A program made the translations under genes and the position numbers. A DNA stretch of 40,068 nt from Brachyspira sp. (GTDB lineage Bacteria; Spirochaetota; Brachyspiria; Brachyspirales; Brachyspiraceae), in assembly GCF_029258575.1 (NCBI RefSeq), contig NZ_JARHYI010000091.1, forward strand, positions 1 to 40,068. The letters are read 5' to 3'. Below are positions 1-7,142 of this stretch, one piece after another; position 1 is the stretch's first letter, and each line of letters begins with the position of its first letter. The notes below the pieces were generated by a model. It saw only the letters and a list, made by a program, of their open reading frames with translations. It was not told where the DNA came from and ran no database searches.

Positions 1-120
1 AATATAATAATTTTTGGAATCATAAAAGAATACATTCCGCTTTAAATTATGATACTCCTATGTTATACTTCAAAAAAATAAGGAATACTTAAAGGAAATA
101 TCTCTGGCTCCCGTGCATTA

Positions 121-142
121 TTTTTTACTTTTAAGTAAAAAA
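121..142. repeat. AT-only inverted repeat upstream of fliL promoter
   Basis: Ten-base arms (TTTTTTACTT at 121-130 and AAGTAAAAAA at 133-142) are perfect inverted copies around a 2-base centre. It lies just upstream of the sigma-28-like promoter of fliL. It could be the AT-rich terminator of a gene outside the window or a protein site; there is no GC in the stem beyond one pair, so a stable terminator is doubtful. Positions 1-284 hold no convincing coding sequence. Confidence 0.35.
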
Positions 143-148
143 ATATGT

Positions 149-174
149 TAAGTGTTTTTTTACTTTACCGATAT
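149..174 (+). promoter_or_regulatory. sigma-28 (FliA)-like promoter of fliL-fliM-fliY
   Basis: TAAG at 149-152, then 14 bases, then ACCGATAT at 167-174. The flagellar sigma-28 consensus is TAAA-N15-GCCGATAA, so the -10 half matches 6 of 8 and the spacing is one short. The same TAAG-N14-ACCGA layout recurs before flgE. The predicted transcript start near 181 leaves a leader of about 100 bases. Confidence 0.5.
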
Positions 175-284
175 TATATATAAAGACAGTAAAAATAATT
201 AAAGTTAACATAAGAGTTGCTTATTTTATTTTACTGTTATATAATTGAAAAAAATAAACATATTAATTTAAGTGAGGAAATTAT

Positions 285-833
285 ATGGCAGACGAAGAAA
301 ATTTAGACGAAGAATTGGAAGAAGGCGAAGAGGAACAAGCCGAAGCTGCACCAAAGAAAAAATTTGGCTTAAGCCCTATGATTGTCAAAATACTTATGGG
401 AGTTGCTGCCATTTTACTTGTGGCTTTAATATCTGGGCTTATAGCATTTTTTGTATCTAAAAGTGTAGGAAAAGCTGCTGGGGTACAAGGCGGTGTTGTT
501 GATGATATGGTTAAACAGCCACCACCATCTATATATCGTATAGATCCAGAATTTAATGTTAATACAGCAGACATAGATGTAGCAAGATATATAAAGGTTA
601 GTATTATATTAACATATACTACTAATACAAAACAGCTTTCTGTAGAACTTCCTGAAAGATTCTATATGATAAGAGATAGAATTACAACAATACTTAGCTC
701 TTATACTTATGATCAGTTAAGAACTAATGAAGGAAGAGAACAATTAAAGGCTGATATTAAGCGTGAAATTAATAGTATGCTTAGAAATGGTCAAATAGAT
801 GGTATATTATTTGATAACTTCTTATTAAGTTAA
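285..833 (+). CDS. fliL: Flagellar basal body-associated protein FliL
   Basis: FliL is an inner-membrane protein that sits around the MotA/MotB stator and supports torque generation. The 182-residue product has an acidic cytoplasmic N-terminus (about residues 1-22), a KKK stop-transfer patch, one membrane helix at about 33-57, and a periplasmic FliL domain that ends with the typical run of charged helices (REQLKADIKREINSML). The start is set by the ribosome site GTGAGGA at 272-279, six bases before ATG. It heads an operon with fliM (40-base gap) and fliY. In many spirochetes fliL directly follows motB; here motB lies about 11 kb downstream. The family call rests on the domain architecture and on the fliM-fliY context and is secure. 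Confidence 0.93.
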   Translation: MADEENLDEELEEGEEEQAEAAPKKKFGLSPMIVKILMGVAAILLVALISGLIAFFVSKSVGKAAGVQGGVVDDMVKQPPPSIYRIDPEFNVNTADIDVARYIKVSIILTYTTNTKQLSVELPERFYMIRDRITTILSSYTYDQLRTNEGREQLKADIKREINSMLRNGQIDGILFDNFLLS

Positions 834-873
834 TGCTAAAATTGGAAAAAAATTATAAGAGAAGGATACTCGT

Positions 874-1905
874 ATGACAGAAGTATTGTCACAAAGCGAA
901 ATAGATGCGTTACTAAGTGCTATATCATCTGGTGAAAGTTTAGATAATATTGATACTAAACGTGTAGAAGTAGAACATAGAAAGATTAAGATATACGATT
1001 TTAAACGTCCTGATAAGTTTTCAAAAGACCAAATTAGAACGCTTCAGATGATGCATGAAAACTTCGCACGTGTTACTACAACTTCATTATCTGCTCAGTT
1101 AAGAACTTTGGTAGGTATTCACGTAGCAAGTGTAGATCAGCTTACTTATGAAGAGTTTATAAGAAGTGTCAGCAATCCTTCTACTTTGGCTATTGTTAGT
1201 ATGGATCCATTGAAAGGTAGTTCTATATTAGAAATCGATCCGTCTATCACTTTTACTATTATTGATAGATTGTTTGGTGGACCTGGTGAAAGTCCTAAAA
1301 ATATCAATAGAGAACTTACTGATATTGAGTTGTCTGTTATGGAAGGGATTATCGTTAGAATATTAGGTAACTTGAGAGAGGCTTGGTCGCAGGTAATAGA
1401 TTTAAGACCTCGTTTGGGTTCTATAGAAACTAATCCGCAATTCGCTCAGATGGTTAGCCCTAATGACATGGTTGTATTAATCACTTTGGAAACTAAGGTA
1501 GCTGATGTTGAAGGTATGATGAACTTTTGTATACCATATATTACTATTGAGCCTATACTTTCTAAATTCTCAGCTCAATATTGGTATGCATCTATTAGAA
1601 GAGGAAGTACTAGTGAGAATTTAAAAATTATTAAAGAAAAATTACAAAATATATTTGTTGAAACTTCGGCGGAACTTGGATCTATGCAATTACCGCTATC
1701 AGACATTCTCAATCTTCAGAAAGGCGATGTTGTTAAGTTTACTGATACTAAGATTACAGACCCTGTTATATTCAAGATAGGAAACAGAAAGAAATTCTTA
1801 TGTCGTCCTGGTATATCAGGCAGCAGAATGGCTGTTCAGCTTACAGGTGTTATGGATGGAGAGGCTGATATAACCGAAGACGATTTATTAAAAGAGGAGG
1901 ATTAA
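874..1905 (+). CDS. fliM: Flagellar motor switch protein FliM
   Basis: FliM is the C-ring protein that binds phosphorylated CheY and reverses or biases motor rotation. The 343-residue product begins with the CheY-binding peptide LSQSEIDALL (residues 5-14), followed by the CheC-like middle domain containing GGPGE and a C-terminal SpoA/FliN-like domain (about 255-330, with LPLSDILNLQKGDVV). Length is normal for the family. A GAGAAGGA ribosome site precedes the ATG. The stop is 4 bases before the fliY start, so the two are probably translationally coupled. Codons tend to end in T, as in fliY, which may reflect high expression. Identification is secure. Confidence 0.97.
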   Translation: MTEVLSQSEIDALLSAISSGESLDNIDTKRVEVEHRKIKIYDFKRPDKFSKDQIRTLQMMHENFARVTTTSLSAQLRTLVGIHVASVDQLTYEEFIRSVSNPSTLAIVSMDPLKGSSILEIDPSITFTIIDRLFGGPGESPKNINRELTDIELSVMEGIIVRILGNLREAWSQVIDLRPRLGSIETNPQFAQMVSPNDMVVLITLETKVADVEGMMNFCIPYITIEPILSKFSAQYWYASIRRGSTSENLKIIKEKLQNIFVETSAELGSMQLPLSDILNLQKGDVVKFTDTKITDPVIFKIGNRKKFLCRPGISGSRMAVQLTGVMDGEADITEDDLLKEED

Positions 1906-1909
1906 GGTT

Positions 1910-2986
1910 ATGATGAGTGACGGTGCATTATCTCAAGATGAAATAGAAGCTTTGTTGAAAGGTGCTGATGAAGCTTTTGGGGGAGATGCTGCTCCTAAAG
2001 CTGCTAGTAATGGAGGAAATGTAGATAAACAGCTCTTTAATGAAGCTGCTAAAATGATAGCTGAAAATCAAGCTTTTTCACTATCTTCTATCTCCACTAA
2101 AACGGTGTCTATCACGAATATTACTACTACAGTGGGCGATGTTAATAATTTGCATCAAATGCTCTCTGGAAAAATGATAGAAGCTAAAGTAGGATATACT
2201 GGTTCTATCACTGGAAATGTTTACTACTATATGGGTGAAAATGAAGCTTTGGCAGTGGCTTCACTTATGATGGGACAAAAAGAAGCTGCATTAAATGATA
2301 TGGTAGCTCAAGTATTAAAAGAAGCTTTCTCTCAAATGGTGGGAGTTTCTGATAGTGCTTTATCTTCAAGATTCGGAGGATCTTTTAATAATGAACCTAT
2401 AGAAACTTCTATACTTGAAGATGCTTTTAGTATAAATATACAAGGTCCTTTGGCTATAGTTAGCGGATCTTTATCTATTGAAGGGGAAGTAGATGGAGCA
2501 CCTTATGTATTTGCTTTAGAATTGCCATTATTACAAAGTTTATTGAGTTCTGCTTCAAATACTACTTCTGCACCTGCTAGTGGAAATAGTGCAGCAGGAA
2601 ATGCTCAGGCTAATAATTCTATGTCAGGACTTGTGGATAATCAAGCATTTGATTCTACTCCTCAATTGGGTGTACAGCATGCTGAGTTTAATTCTTTGAT
2701 GCCTGCTTCTGATGTACAAGGTACTGGTAATATAGGTCTACTCATGGATGTTACCATGAATATGACTGTAGAGCTTGGAAGAGCTACTATGACTATTAGA
2801 GATATATTAGGACTCGGTGAAGGTTCTATTATAGAGCTTCAAAAATTAGCTGGTGAGCCTGTAGATTTACTTGTTAATGGTAAATTAATAGCTAAAGGTG
2901 AGGTTGTAGTAATAGATGAAAACTTCGGTGTTCGTGTTACTGATATTATCAACCCTATGGACAGACTTACTAATAAACCTAGATAA
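1910..2986 (+). CDS. fliY: Flagellar motor switch phosphatase-type protein FliY (FliN C-domain)
   Basis: FliY is a C-ring protein that joins a CheC-like domain to a FliN domain. This 358-residue copy has an N-terminal LSQDEIEALL peptide (residues 7-16) like that of FliM, a CheC-like middle, an Ala/Ser/Asn-rich linker at about 205-270, and a SpoA/FliN domain from about 274 to 350. In the middle domain the phosphatase motif of CheC/FliY (S/D-x3-E-x2-N) appears to read Q-x3-E-x2-S in LKEAFSQM, so the catalytic Asn seems lost and CheY-P phosphatase activity is doubtful; this alignment is by eye. Two adjacent ATGs follow a GGAGGATTAAGG ribosome site. A strong terminator follows. A second FliN domain is encoded at 3335-3667. 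Confidence 0.94.
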   Translation: MMSDGALSQDEIEALLKGADEAFGGDAAPKAASNGGNVDKQLFNEAAKMIAENQAFSLSSISTKTVSITNITTTVGDVNNLHQMLSGKMIEAKVGYTGSITGNVYYYMGENEALAVASLMMGQKEAALNDMVAQVLKEAFSQMVGVSDSALSSRFGGSFNNEPIETSILEDAFSINIQGPLAIVSGSLSIEGEVDGAPYVFALELPLLQSLLSSASNTTSAPASGNSAAGNAQANNSMSGLVDNQAFDSTPQLGVQHAEFNSLMPASDVQGTGNIGLLMDVTMNMTVELGRATMTIRDILGLGEGSIIELQKLAGEPVDLLVNGKLIAKGEVVVIDENFGVRVTDIINPMDRLTNKPR

Positions 2987-3014
2987 ATAAGTTAAAATAA
3001 TCACCAATAAAATT

Positions 3015-3043
3015 AAAGCGGAGAATTAAATCTTCGCTTTTTT
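3015..3043 (+). terminator. Rho-independent terminator of fliL-fliM-fliY
   Basis: AAAGCGGAGA (3015-3024) pairs with TCTTCGCTTT (3031-3040), ten pairs with one G-U, around a six-base loop, and runs into a T tract. It closes the operon 29 bases after the fliY stop. The fliN-like gene downstream is therefore probably transcribed separately. Confidence 0.88.
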
Positions 3044-3239
3044 ATTATTAATATTTTTAACTTTAATAATAAAGTTATAAAAATTTTATTTTTATTTCTA
3101 TTTTATATCATACACTTTTACATTGATTATTTTATTAATAGCATTTTATTTAATCAAAGCTTGGGTAGGTATTACTGTTTCTTTTTTAATAAAGAAAAAA
3201 TAAAAATTAAAAATGGATAATAATATAGTAAAGAAATAG

Positions 3240-3246
3240 GGCGGGC
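3240..3246 (+). repeat. GGGCGGG intergenic element
   Basis: AGGGCGGGCATATG in very AT-rich non-coding DNA. The same GGG(C/T)GGG core, often followed within a few bases by an AT(A)TG, recurs four times at 35486-35735. Two G3 tracts are not enough for an intramolecular G-quadruplex. Confidence 0.5.
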
Positions 3247-3272
3247 ATATGTAATTAAAATTTTATTTTTTG

Positions 3273-3289
3273 TTGAAAATAATTTTCAA
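3273..3289. promoter_or_regulatory. 17-base palindrome, candidate operator of the fliN2 operon
   Basis: TTGAAAAT (3273-3280) and ATTTTCAA (3282-3289) are perfect inverted arms around one base. The right arm overlaps the predicted -35 element of the fliN2 promoter, a position suited to a dimeric repressor. The regulator is unknown. Confidence 0.45.
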
Positions 3290-3313
3290 ACATGTATACT
3301 TATTGTATATAAT
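3285..3313 (+). promoter_or_regulatory. Predicted sigma-70 promoter of the second fliN gene
   Basis: TTCAAA (3285-3290), 17 bases, then a perfect TATAAT (3308-3313). The likely start near 3320 would fall on the GAGGG ribosome site at 3318-3322, so either the transcript starts a few bases earlier or the true promoter differs. Moderate support only. Confidence 0.45.
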
Positions 3314-3334
3314 TATAGAGGGCATACAAAAATA

Positions 3335-3667
3335 ATGGATGATAAAGAAATAGAAAATACTTCTGAAAATAACAAAAACTCTAATAATAATATGCCATAC
3401 AGTAACATCGGATTACTTATGGATGTTTCCATTAATGTTACTGTAGAACTTGGAAGGGCAAAACTAAGCATTAGAGAAATATTAAGTCTTGGAGAAGGTT
3501 CTATCATAGAACTTCAAAAATTAGCAGGAGAACCTATAGATTTATTAGTTAATGGAAAATTAATAGCAAAAGGCGAAGTAGTTGTAATAGATGAAAGTTT
3601 TGGTGTGAGAATTACAGATATAGTAGATTCTGTATATATGGCTATTAACAATAATAATAAAAAATAA
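3335..3667 (+). CDS. fliN: Stand-alone FliN-like C-ring protein (duplicate of the FliY C-domain)
   Basis: This 110-residue protein is a bare SpoA/FliN domain. FliN homodimers or rings form the base of the C-ring and dock the export apparatus. After a 23-residue Asn/Glu-rich, probably disordered N-terminus, residues 24-96 match the C-terminus of FliY (from residue 274) at 62 of 73 positions by my count, including an unbroken stretch from [16 protein letters not shown] through [17 protein letters not shown] with one change. At DNA level the two copies differ at many third positions and this copy prefers A-ending codons, so the duplication is old. It is separated from fliY by a terminator and its own promoter. 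It could provide extra FliN subunits for the C-ring, or replace FliY under some conditions. Confidence 0.88.
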   Translation: MDDKEIENTSENNKNSNNNMPYSNIGLLMDVSINVTVELGRAKLSIREILSLGEGSIIELQKLAGEPIDLLVNGKLIAKGEVVVIDESFGVRITDIVDSVYMAINNNNKK

Positions 3668-3764
3668 TTTCATTCGTTTATTCTATATAAAATATGTAAA
3701 AAAGGAATGAAAATATTTCTTAGCTATACATTAATTTAATAAAATTATTTACGATAATAAAGGT

Positions 3765-4712
3765 ATGAATAATAAAAATAGATTTATTATATTTTCTACA
3801 GTTATTATCGTTTTGATAATAGTATCGTTCTCCTCTCTTATAGTTACTGCCAATATTAGAGTATCTGACAGTATAGTAAGAGAAAATAATGAAAATAATA
3901 AGATACAAAGTTCAAGTGAAAAATTCAATCAGATAATAGAAAATAAAAAAATTAAGGTACTTATAGATCCCGGACATAATGCTGCTACTAAAGGAGCATT
4001 AGGATATTTGGGATATGAATACTATGTAAATTTAAGAGTTGCAAGAGAATTAGCTAAAATACTATCTGAAGATGATAGATTTGAATATTTTATGAGCAGA
4101 GATGGTGCATATTACAGCCGTCCTATCAAAGAATATATGACAAATAATTATGAAGAACTTCTAGGAATATATAATACTAAAGTAAAAGGCGAAGAGAGAG
4201 TTGGAAATTTAACAAGATATCAAACTTTAGAATTATACGCTATTAGACATTATGCTATAGATAATAATTTTGATTTGCTGTTAAGTATTCATTTTGATTA
4301 TATGCCTTATATTAGCAGAAGAAATAAAACATCAGGATTTCATGTTATAGTAAGCCCATATAATAGAGAATTCCCAGCTTCTATGCAGGTTGCCTATAAA
4401 TTATCCGAAAGAATGCAGGAAAAATACAAAATTTCTCCTATTATAGGACATGATAGAATACTTCCTAATTCGGTATGGAAATTCTATGACAGAGAAGAAT
4501 TAATAAATAATGCTATATCTTTAAGAGGCTTGATTCTTATAGGCGATGCTTTTGAAAATGCTTATAATAAACAAGAAATAAAAAAAGATGTTCCTTCAGT
4601 TTTAATAGAATCTGCTTTTATACATGAATTACAGTTTGGAAGTATAAAAGCTATAAAAGAATTGGCAAATCAAATGTATAAAGCTTTAGTTGATGTATAT
4701 ACTACCAAATGA
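3765..4712 (+). CDS. Membrane-anchored N-acetylmuramoyl-L-alanine amidase (Amidase_3)
   Basis: Amidase_3 enzymes are zinc hydrolases that cut the amide bond between muramic acid and the stem peptide, typically to split septal peptidoglycan. The 315-residue product has an N-terminal membrane anchor (about residues 7-28), a short linker, and a catalytic domain from about 64. The expected zinc ligands are present: H71 in VLIDPGHN, E85 in GYEYYVN and H176 in LLSIHFD. The catalytic Glu is E282 in VPSVLIESAF. The start codon follows AAAGG very closely, so translation may be weak. The next gene, 66 bases on, encodes a degenerate LytM protein of the kind that activates such amidases in other bacteria, which suggests a functional pair. 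Confidence 0.88.
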   Translation: MNNKNRFIIFSTVIIVLIIVSFSSLIVTANIRVSDSIVRENNENNKIQSSSEKFNQIIENKKIKVLIDPGHNAATKGALGYLGYEYYVNLRVARELAKILSEDDRFEYFMSRDGAYYSRPIKEYMTNNYEELLGIYNTKVKGEERVGNLTRYQTLELYAIRHYAIDNNFDLLLSIHFDYMPYISRRNKTSGFHVIVSPYNREFPASMQVAYKLSERMQEKYKISPIIGHDRILPNSVWKFYDREELINNAISLRGLILIGDAFENAYNKQEIKKDVPSVLIESAFIHELQFGSIKAIKELANQMYKALVDVYTTK

Positions 4713-4778
4713 ACTATTTAACTGTTATATATATTATTATATCTTGTTAAAATAGTTTATAATTAGGCAGCAGCAGTT

Positions 4779-5687
4779 ATGTATATAAAACATAAAAAAA
4801 AGAAAAAGAATAAAATTAAGTATATAAATAAAAAATCATCAGTATTTTCTTCACTTCTAAAAAAAGTAGGTAAATTTTTAACTTATAGAATTTACTTTAT
4901 GTTTATACCCCACTCCAAAAAGAAAACTAAAACTTTATCACTTCCAGTATATTCACTGATAATAATTATATTAATAATATCAATGTCCCTTCTTACAACA
5001 TTTTCTTTTCTAACTAAAAATACAGTTCTTGCAAGTAAAACAGAAGTTCTAAGCGGAAGTTATAAAGATAAATTATCAGAAATAAATTCACTTGAAAATA
5101 TATTTAATTCTGTAGTAACTAATGATTATTATAGAAATGATATGTCAAATATTATTTCATTATTACAAATAGATACTAATAGTATGAATTTCTCCACTAA
5201 CAATATGGATAATATACTTATTATGAATTCAAGAGCAGAAGAACTAGAAAAAATAAAAGTATATTTAGATGAATTAAAAGCAAATATATCTTCCAAAAAC
5301 AATTCTCTAGAACAAATACCTTCCATATTACCTATAGATTCAAGATATGCAGTTATATCAAGACCGTATCAAGAAGGTTCTATTATATCAAAGGGAATAG
5401 GTTTTGAAACTATAGCAGGAACTCTAATAAGAGCAACAGCTTCAGGTACAGTTAGTGATGTGTCTTACGATAAAGATACAGGATTTACTATTACTATTTA
5501 TCATAGATTTGGTATTATTACAAAATACAGCGGACTTGCTACTTCTTTGGTATCTGAAAAAATGGATGTGCAAAAAGCGGAAATTTTGGGCAATGCCAAA
5601 ACAGGAGTTTTTGAATATGAATTGAAAATAGCAACGGAATATGTTAATCCGCTGATATTTACAACTGTAGAATATGAATATAAATGA
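4779..5687 (+). CDS. Membrane protein with degenerate LytM/M23 domain (EnvC/NlpD-like candidate)
   Basis: The 302-residue product has a Lys-rich cytoplasmic N-terminus (about 1-52), one membrane helix (about 56-77), a helical stretch probably forming a coiled coil (about 85-180) and a C-terminal M23/LytM fold (about 190-302). The fold is recognisable from ATASGTVSDVSYD, the TIYHRFGIITKYSGL strand pair and the terminal ELKIATEYVNPLIF. The zinc ligands appear lost: the HxxxD site reads SKGIGF, the YAHL histidine is Gly in YSGL, and HLHFE reads VFEYE. Inactive LytM domains with coiled coils (EnvC, NlpD) activate Amidase_3 enzymes, and the preceding gene is such an enzyme. A non-enzymatic peptidoglycan-binding role is the alternative. 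It overlaps the next gene by 14 bases. Confidence 0.8.
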   Translation: MYIKHKKKKKNKIKYINKKSSVFSSLLKKVGKFLTYRIYFMFIPHSKKKTKTLSLPVYSLIIIILIISMSLLTTFSFLTKNTVLASKTEVLSGSYKDKLSEINSLENIFNSVVTNDYYRNDMSNIISLLQIDTNSMNFSTNNMDNILIMNSRAEELEKIKVYLDELKANISSKNNSLEQIPSILPIDSRYAVISRPYQEGSIISKGIGFETIAGTLIRATASGTVSDVSYDKDTGFTITIYHRFGIITKYSGLATSLVSEKMDVQKAEILGNAKTGVFEYELKIATEYVNPLIFTTVEYEYK

Positions 5688-5892
5688 TAATAAAAAATTG
5701 CAAAATGGTATAAAATATGCAGCACTTGGTGTTGAATTTGGAAGTATGGTACTTGGACTAACTTTTCTAGGACATTATGCTGATAAACATTTTGAAAGTA
5801 AGCCTTTATTTACAATAGTAGGTATCTTTATTGGTTTTGTTTTGGGAATTTATAGGCTTTATAAAATATCCAAAACATTTGATAAAAAATAA
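5674..5892 (+). CDS. AtpZ/AtpI-family small membrane protein
   Basis: A 72-residue protein with two predicted membrane helices (about 15-36 and 45-64), separated by the AtpZ-like loop GHYADKHFESKPLFTIVG. AtpZ/AtpI proteins usually sit at the head of F-type ATP synthase operons and help c-ring assembly or Mg/Ca entry. Here there are no ATP synthase genes nearby, so its partner is unclear. The start lies inside the 3' end of the LytM gene (14-base overlap), which implies translational coupling. pncB follows after 22 bases. The family call is from hydrophobic pattern and motif by eye. Confidence 0.72.
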   Translation: MNINDNKKLQNGIKYAALGVEFGSMVLGLTFLGHYADKHFESKPLFTIVGIFIGFVLGIYRLYKISKTFDKK

Positions 5893-5914
5893 AAAATAAA
5901 TTAAGGATTGAAAA

Positions 5915-7114
5915 ATGAAACCTATAATTATGAGTTTATTAGACACTGATTTATACAAATTCACTATGCAACAATGTGCTTTAAGACAATTTTCTAATGT
6001 TTGGGTAAGATATGTTTTTAAAAGCAGAAATACTTTAGAATGGAATATGGAAATGCATAATGAATTTTTACAACAAATAAAATATTTCTGCGATTTAAGA
6101 TTTCAAAAAGATGAACTTGAATATTTATCTTCTTTAAGATTTATAAAAAAAGATTATATAGAATTTTTAAAATTATACAGACCGCTTGAAGAACATATAA
6201 AAGCATTATTGGAAAATAATAAATTAACAGTTGAAATAGAAGGTCCTTGGTATCAAACTATACTTTGGGAAATACCAATACTTGCTATGATTAGCGAGAT
6301 TTACTATACATACACAGTTTGTAAAGAGGATAATGGAAAAGAAGCATATGCTCAGGCTGAAATCAATTTAATAAAAAAACTAGATAATAAATTAATGCCT
6401 ATGCATAAAGAGGATAATGGATTTAAAATTTCCGAGTTCGGTACTAGAAGGAGATTTTCTTTTGAATGGCAGAATAAAGTTATTGATATATTAAAAAATA
6501 AATTAACATCTTCTTGTTTGGTTGGAACAAGTAATGTTTATTTTGCAAAAAAATATGATTTACTTGCAGTAGGTACAAATGCACATGAATATTATCAGAT
6601 TGGACAGGCACTTGATAAAGTAAGGCTTGCAGAAAGTCAAAAATTTATGCTTCAGTCTTGGGTTAATGAATATAGAGGCGATTTGGGAATAGCATTATCT
6701 GATACATTAGGTACTGATAAATTTTTAAAAGATTTCGATTTATACTTTGCTAAACTTTATGATGGAATAAGACATGATTCAGGAGATCCTTTCGATTGGG
6801 GATATAAGGTTATAGAGCATTATAAAAAACTAAGAATAGATCCAAAAACAAAAACATTACTTTTCAGTGATAATCTTAATTTTGATAAATCTTACAATAT
6901 ATATAAAGAATTCAAAAATGAAACTAATGTAGCATTCGGTATAGGAACTTATATAACAAATGATTTTGCTCCTGCAGCTAAACCTTTAAATATAGTTATG
7001 AAACTTCAAAATGTAAATGGAAAACCTGTGGCTAAATTATCCGATGATGTAGGAAAAACCATTTGCGAAGATGAAACATTTTTAAATTATTTAAAAATAG
7101 TGGCAAAAGAATAA
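5915..7114 (+). CDS. pncB: Nicotinate phosphoribosyltransferase
   Basis: This enzyme makes nicotinate mononucleotide from nicotinate and PRPP with ATP, the entry step of NAD salvage. The 399-residue length is typical. Seen motifs are the N-terminal LLDTDLYKFTMQQ, the block SEFGTRRRFSFEWQ, GTSNVYFAKKYDLLAVGTNAHE with H224 as the likely phosphorylated His, the PRPP-binding region GIRHDSGDP, and FGIGTYITND near the C-terminus. An AAGGA ribosome site lies ahead of the ATG. It is the last gene of a + strand run that begins with the second fliN and converges on the TPR gene 28 bases later. The link to the cell-wall genes upstream is probably only operonic. Confidence 0.96.
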   Translation: MKPIIMSLLDTDLYKFTMQQCALRQFSNVWVRYVFKSRNTLEWNMEMHNEFLQQIKYFCDLRFQKDELEYLSSLRFIKKDYIEFLKLYRPLEEHIKALLENNKLTVEIEGPWYQTILWEIPILAMISEIYYTYTVCKEDNGKEAYAQAEINLIKKLDNKLMPMHKEDNGFKISEFGTRRRFSFEWQNKVIDILKNKLTSSCLVGTSNVYFAKKYDLLAVGTNAHEYYQIGQALDKVRLAESQKFMLQSWVNEYRGDLGIALSDTLGTDKFLKDFDLYFAKLYDGIRHDSGDPFDWGYKVIEHYKKLRIDPKTKTLLFSDNLNFDKSYNIYKEFKNETNVAFGIGTYITNDFAPAAKPLNIVMKLQNVNGKPVAKLSDDVGKTICEDETFLNYLKIVAKE

Positions 7115-7142
7115 TGTTTTCATAATTATAAATTAATAAAAA

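Larger units (their letters stand above)
2987..3334. other. Intergenic stretch between fliY and the second fliN
   Basis: 348 bases without a gene. It holds the fliY terminator (3015-3043), a weak G-rich variant TTGGGTAGGTAT at about 3163-3174, a GGGCGGG element at 3240-3246 and the palindrome plus promoter at 3273-3313. The remainder is plain AT-rich sequence. Confidence 0.7.

Noticed and set aside
272-460. Arg-rich open frame overlapping fliL
   Set aside because: It is an out-of-frame translation of the acidic fliL start and has a composition no natural protein here shares.
3668-3712. TTTCATTC/GAATGAAA inverted repeat after fliN2 as a terminator
   Set aside because: The arms are 29 bases apart and no T tract follows, so a working terminator is unlikely.
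7115-7142. Terminator between pncB and the TPR gene
   Set aside because: Only weak A/T-only pairing is visible, with no GC stem.
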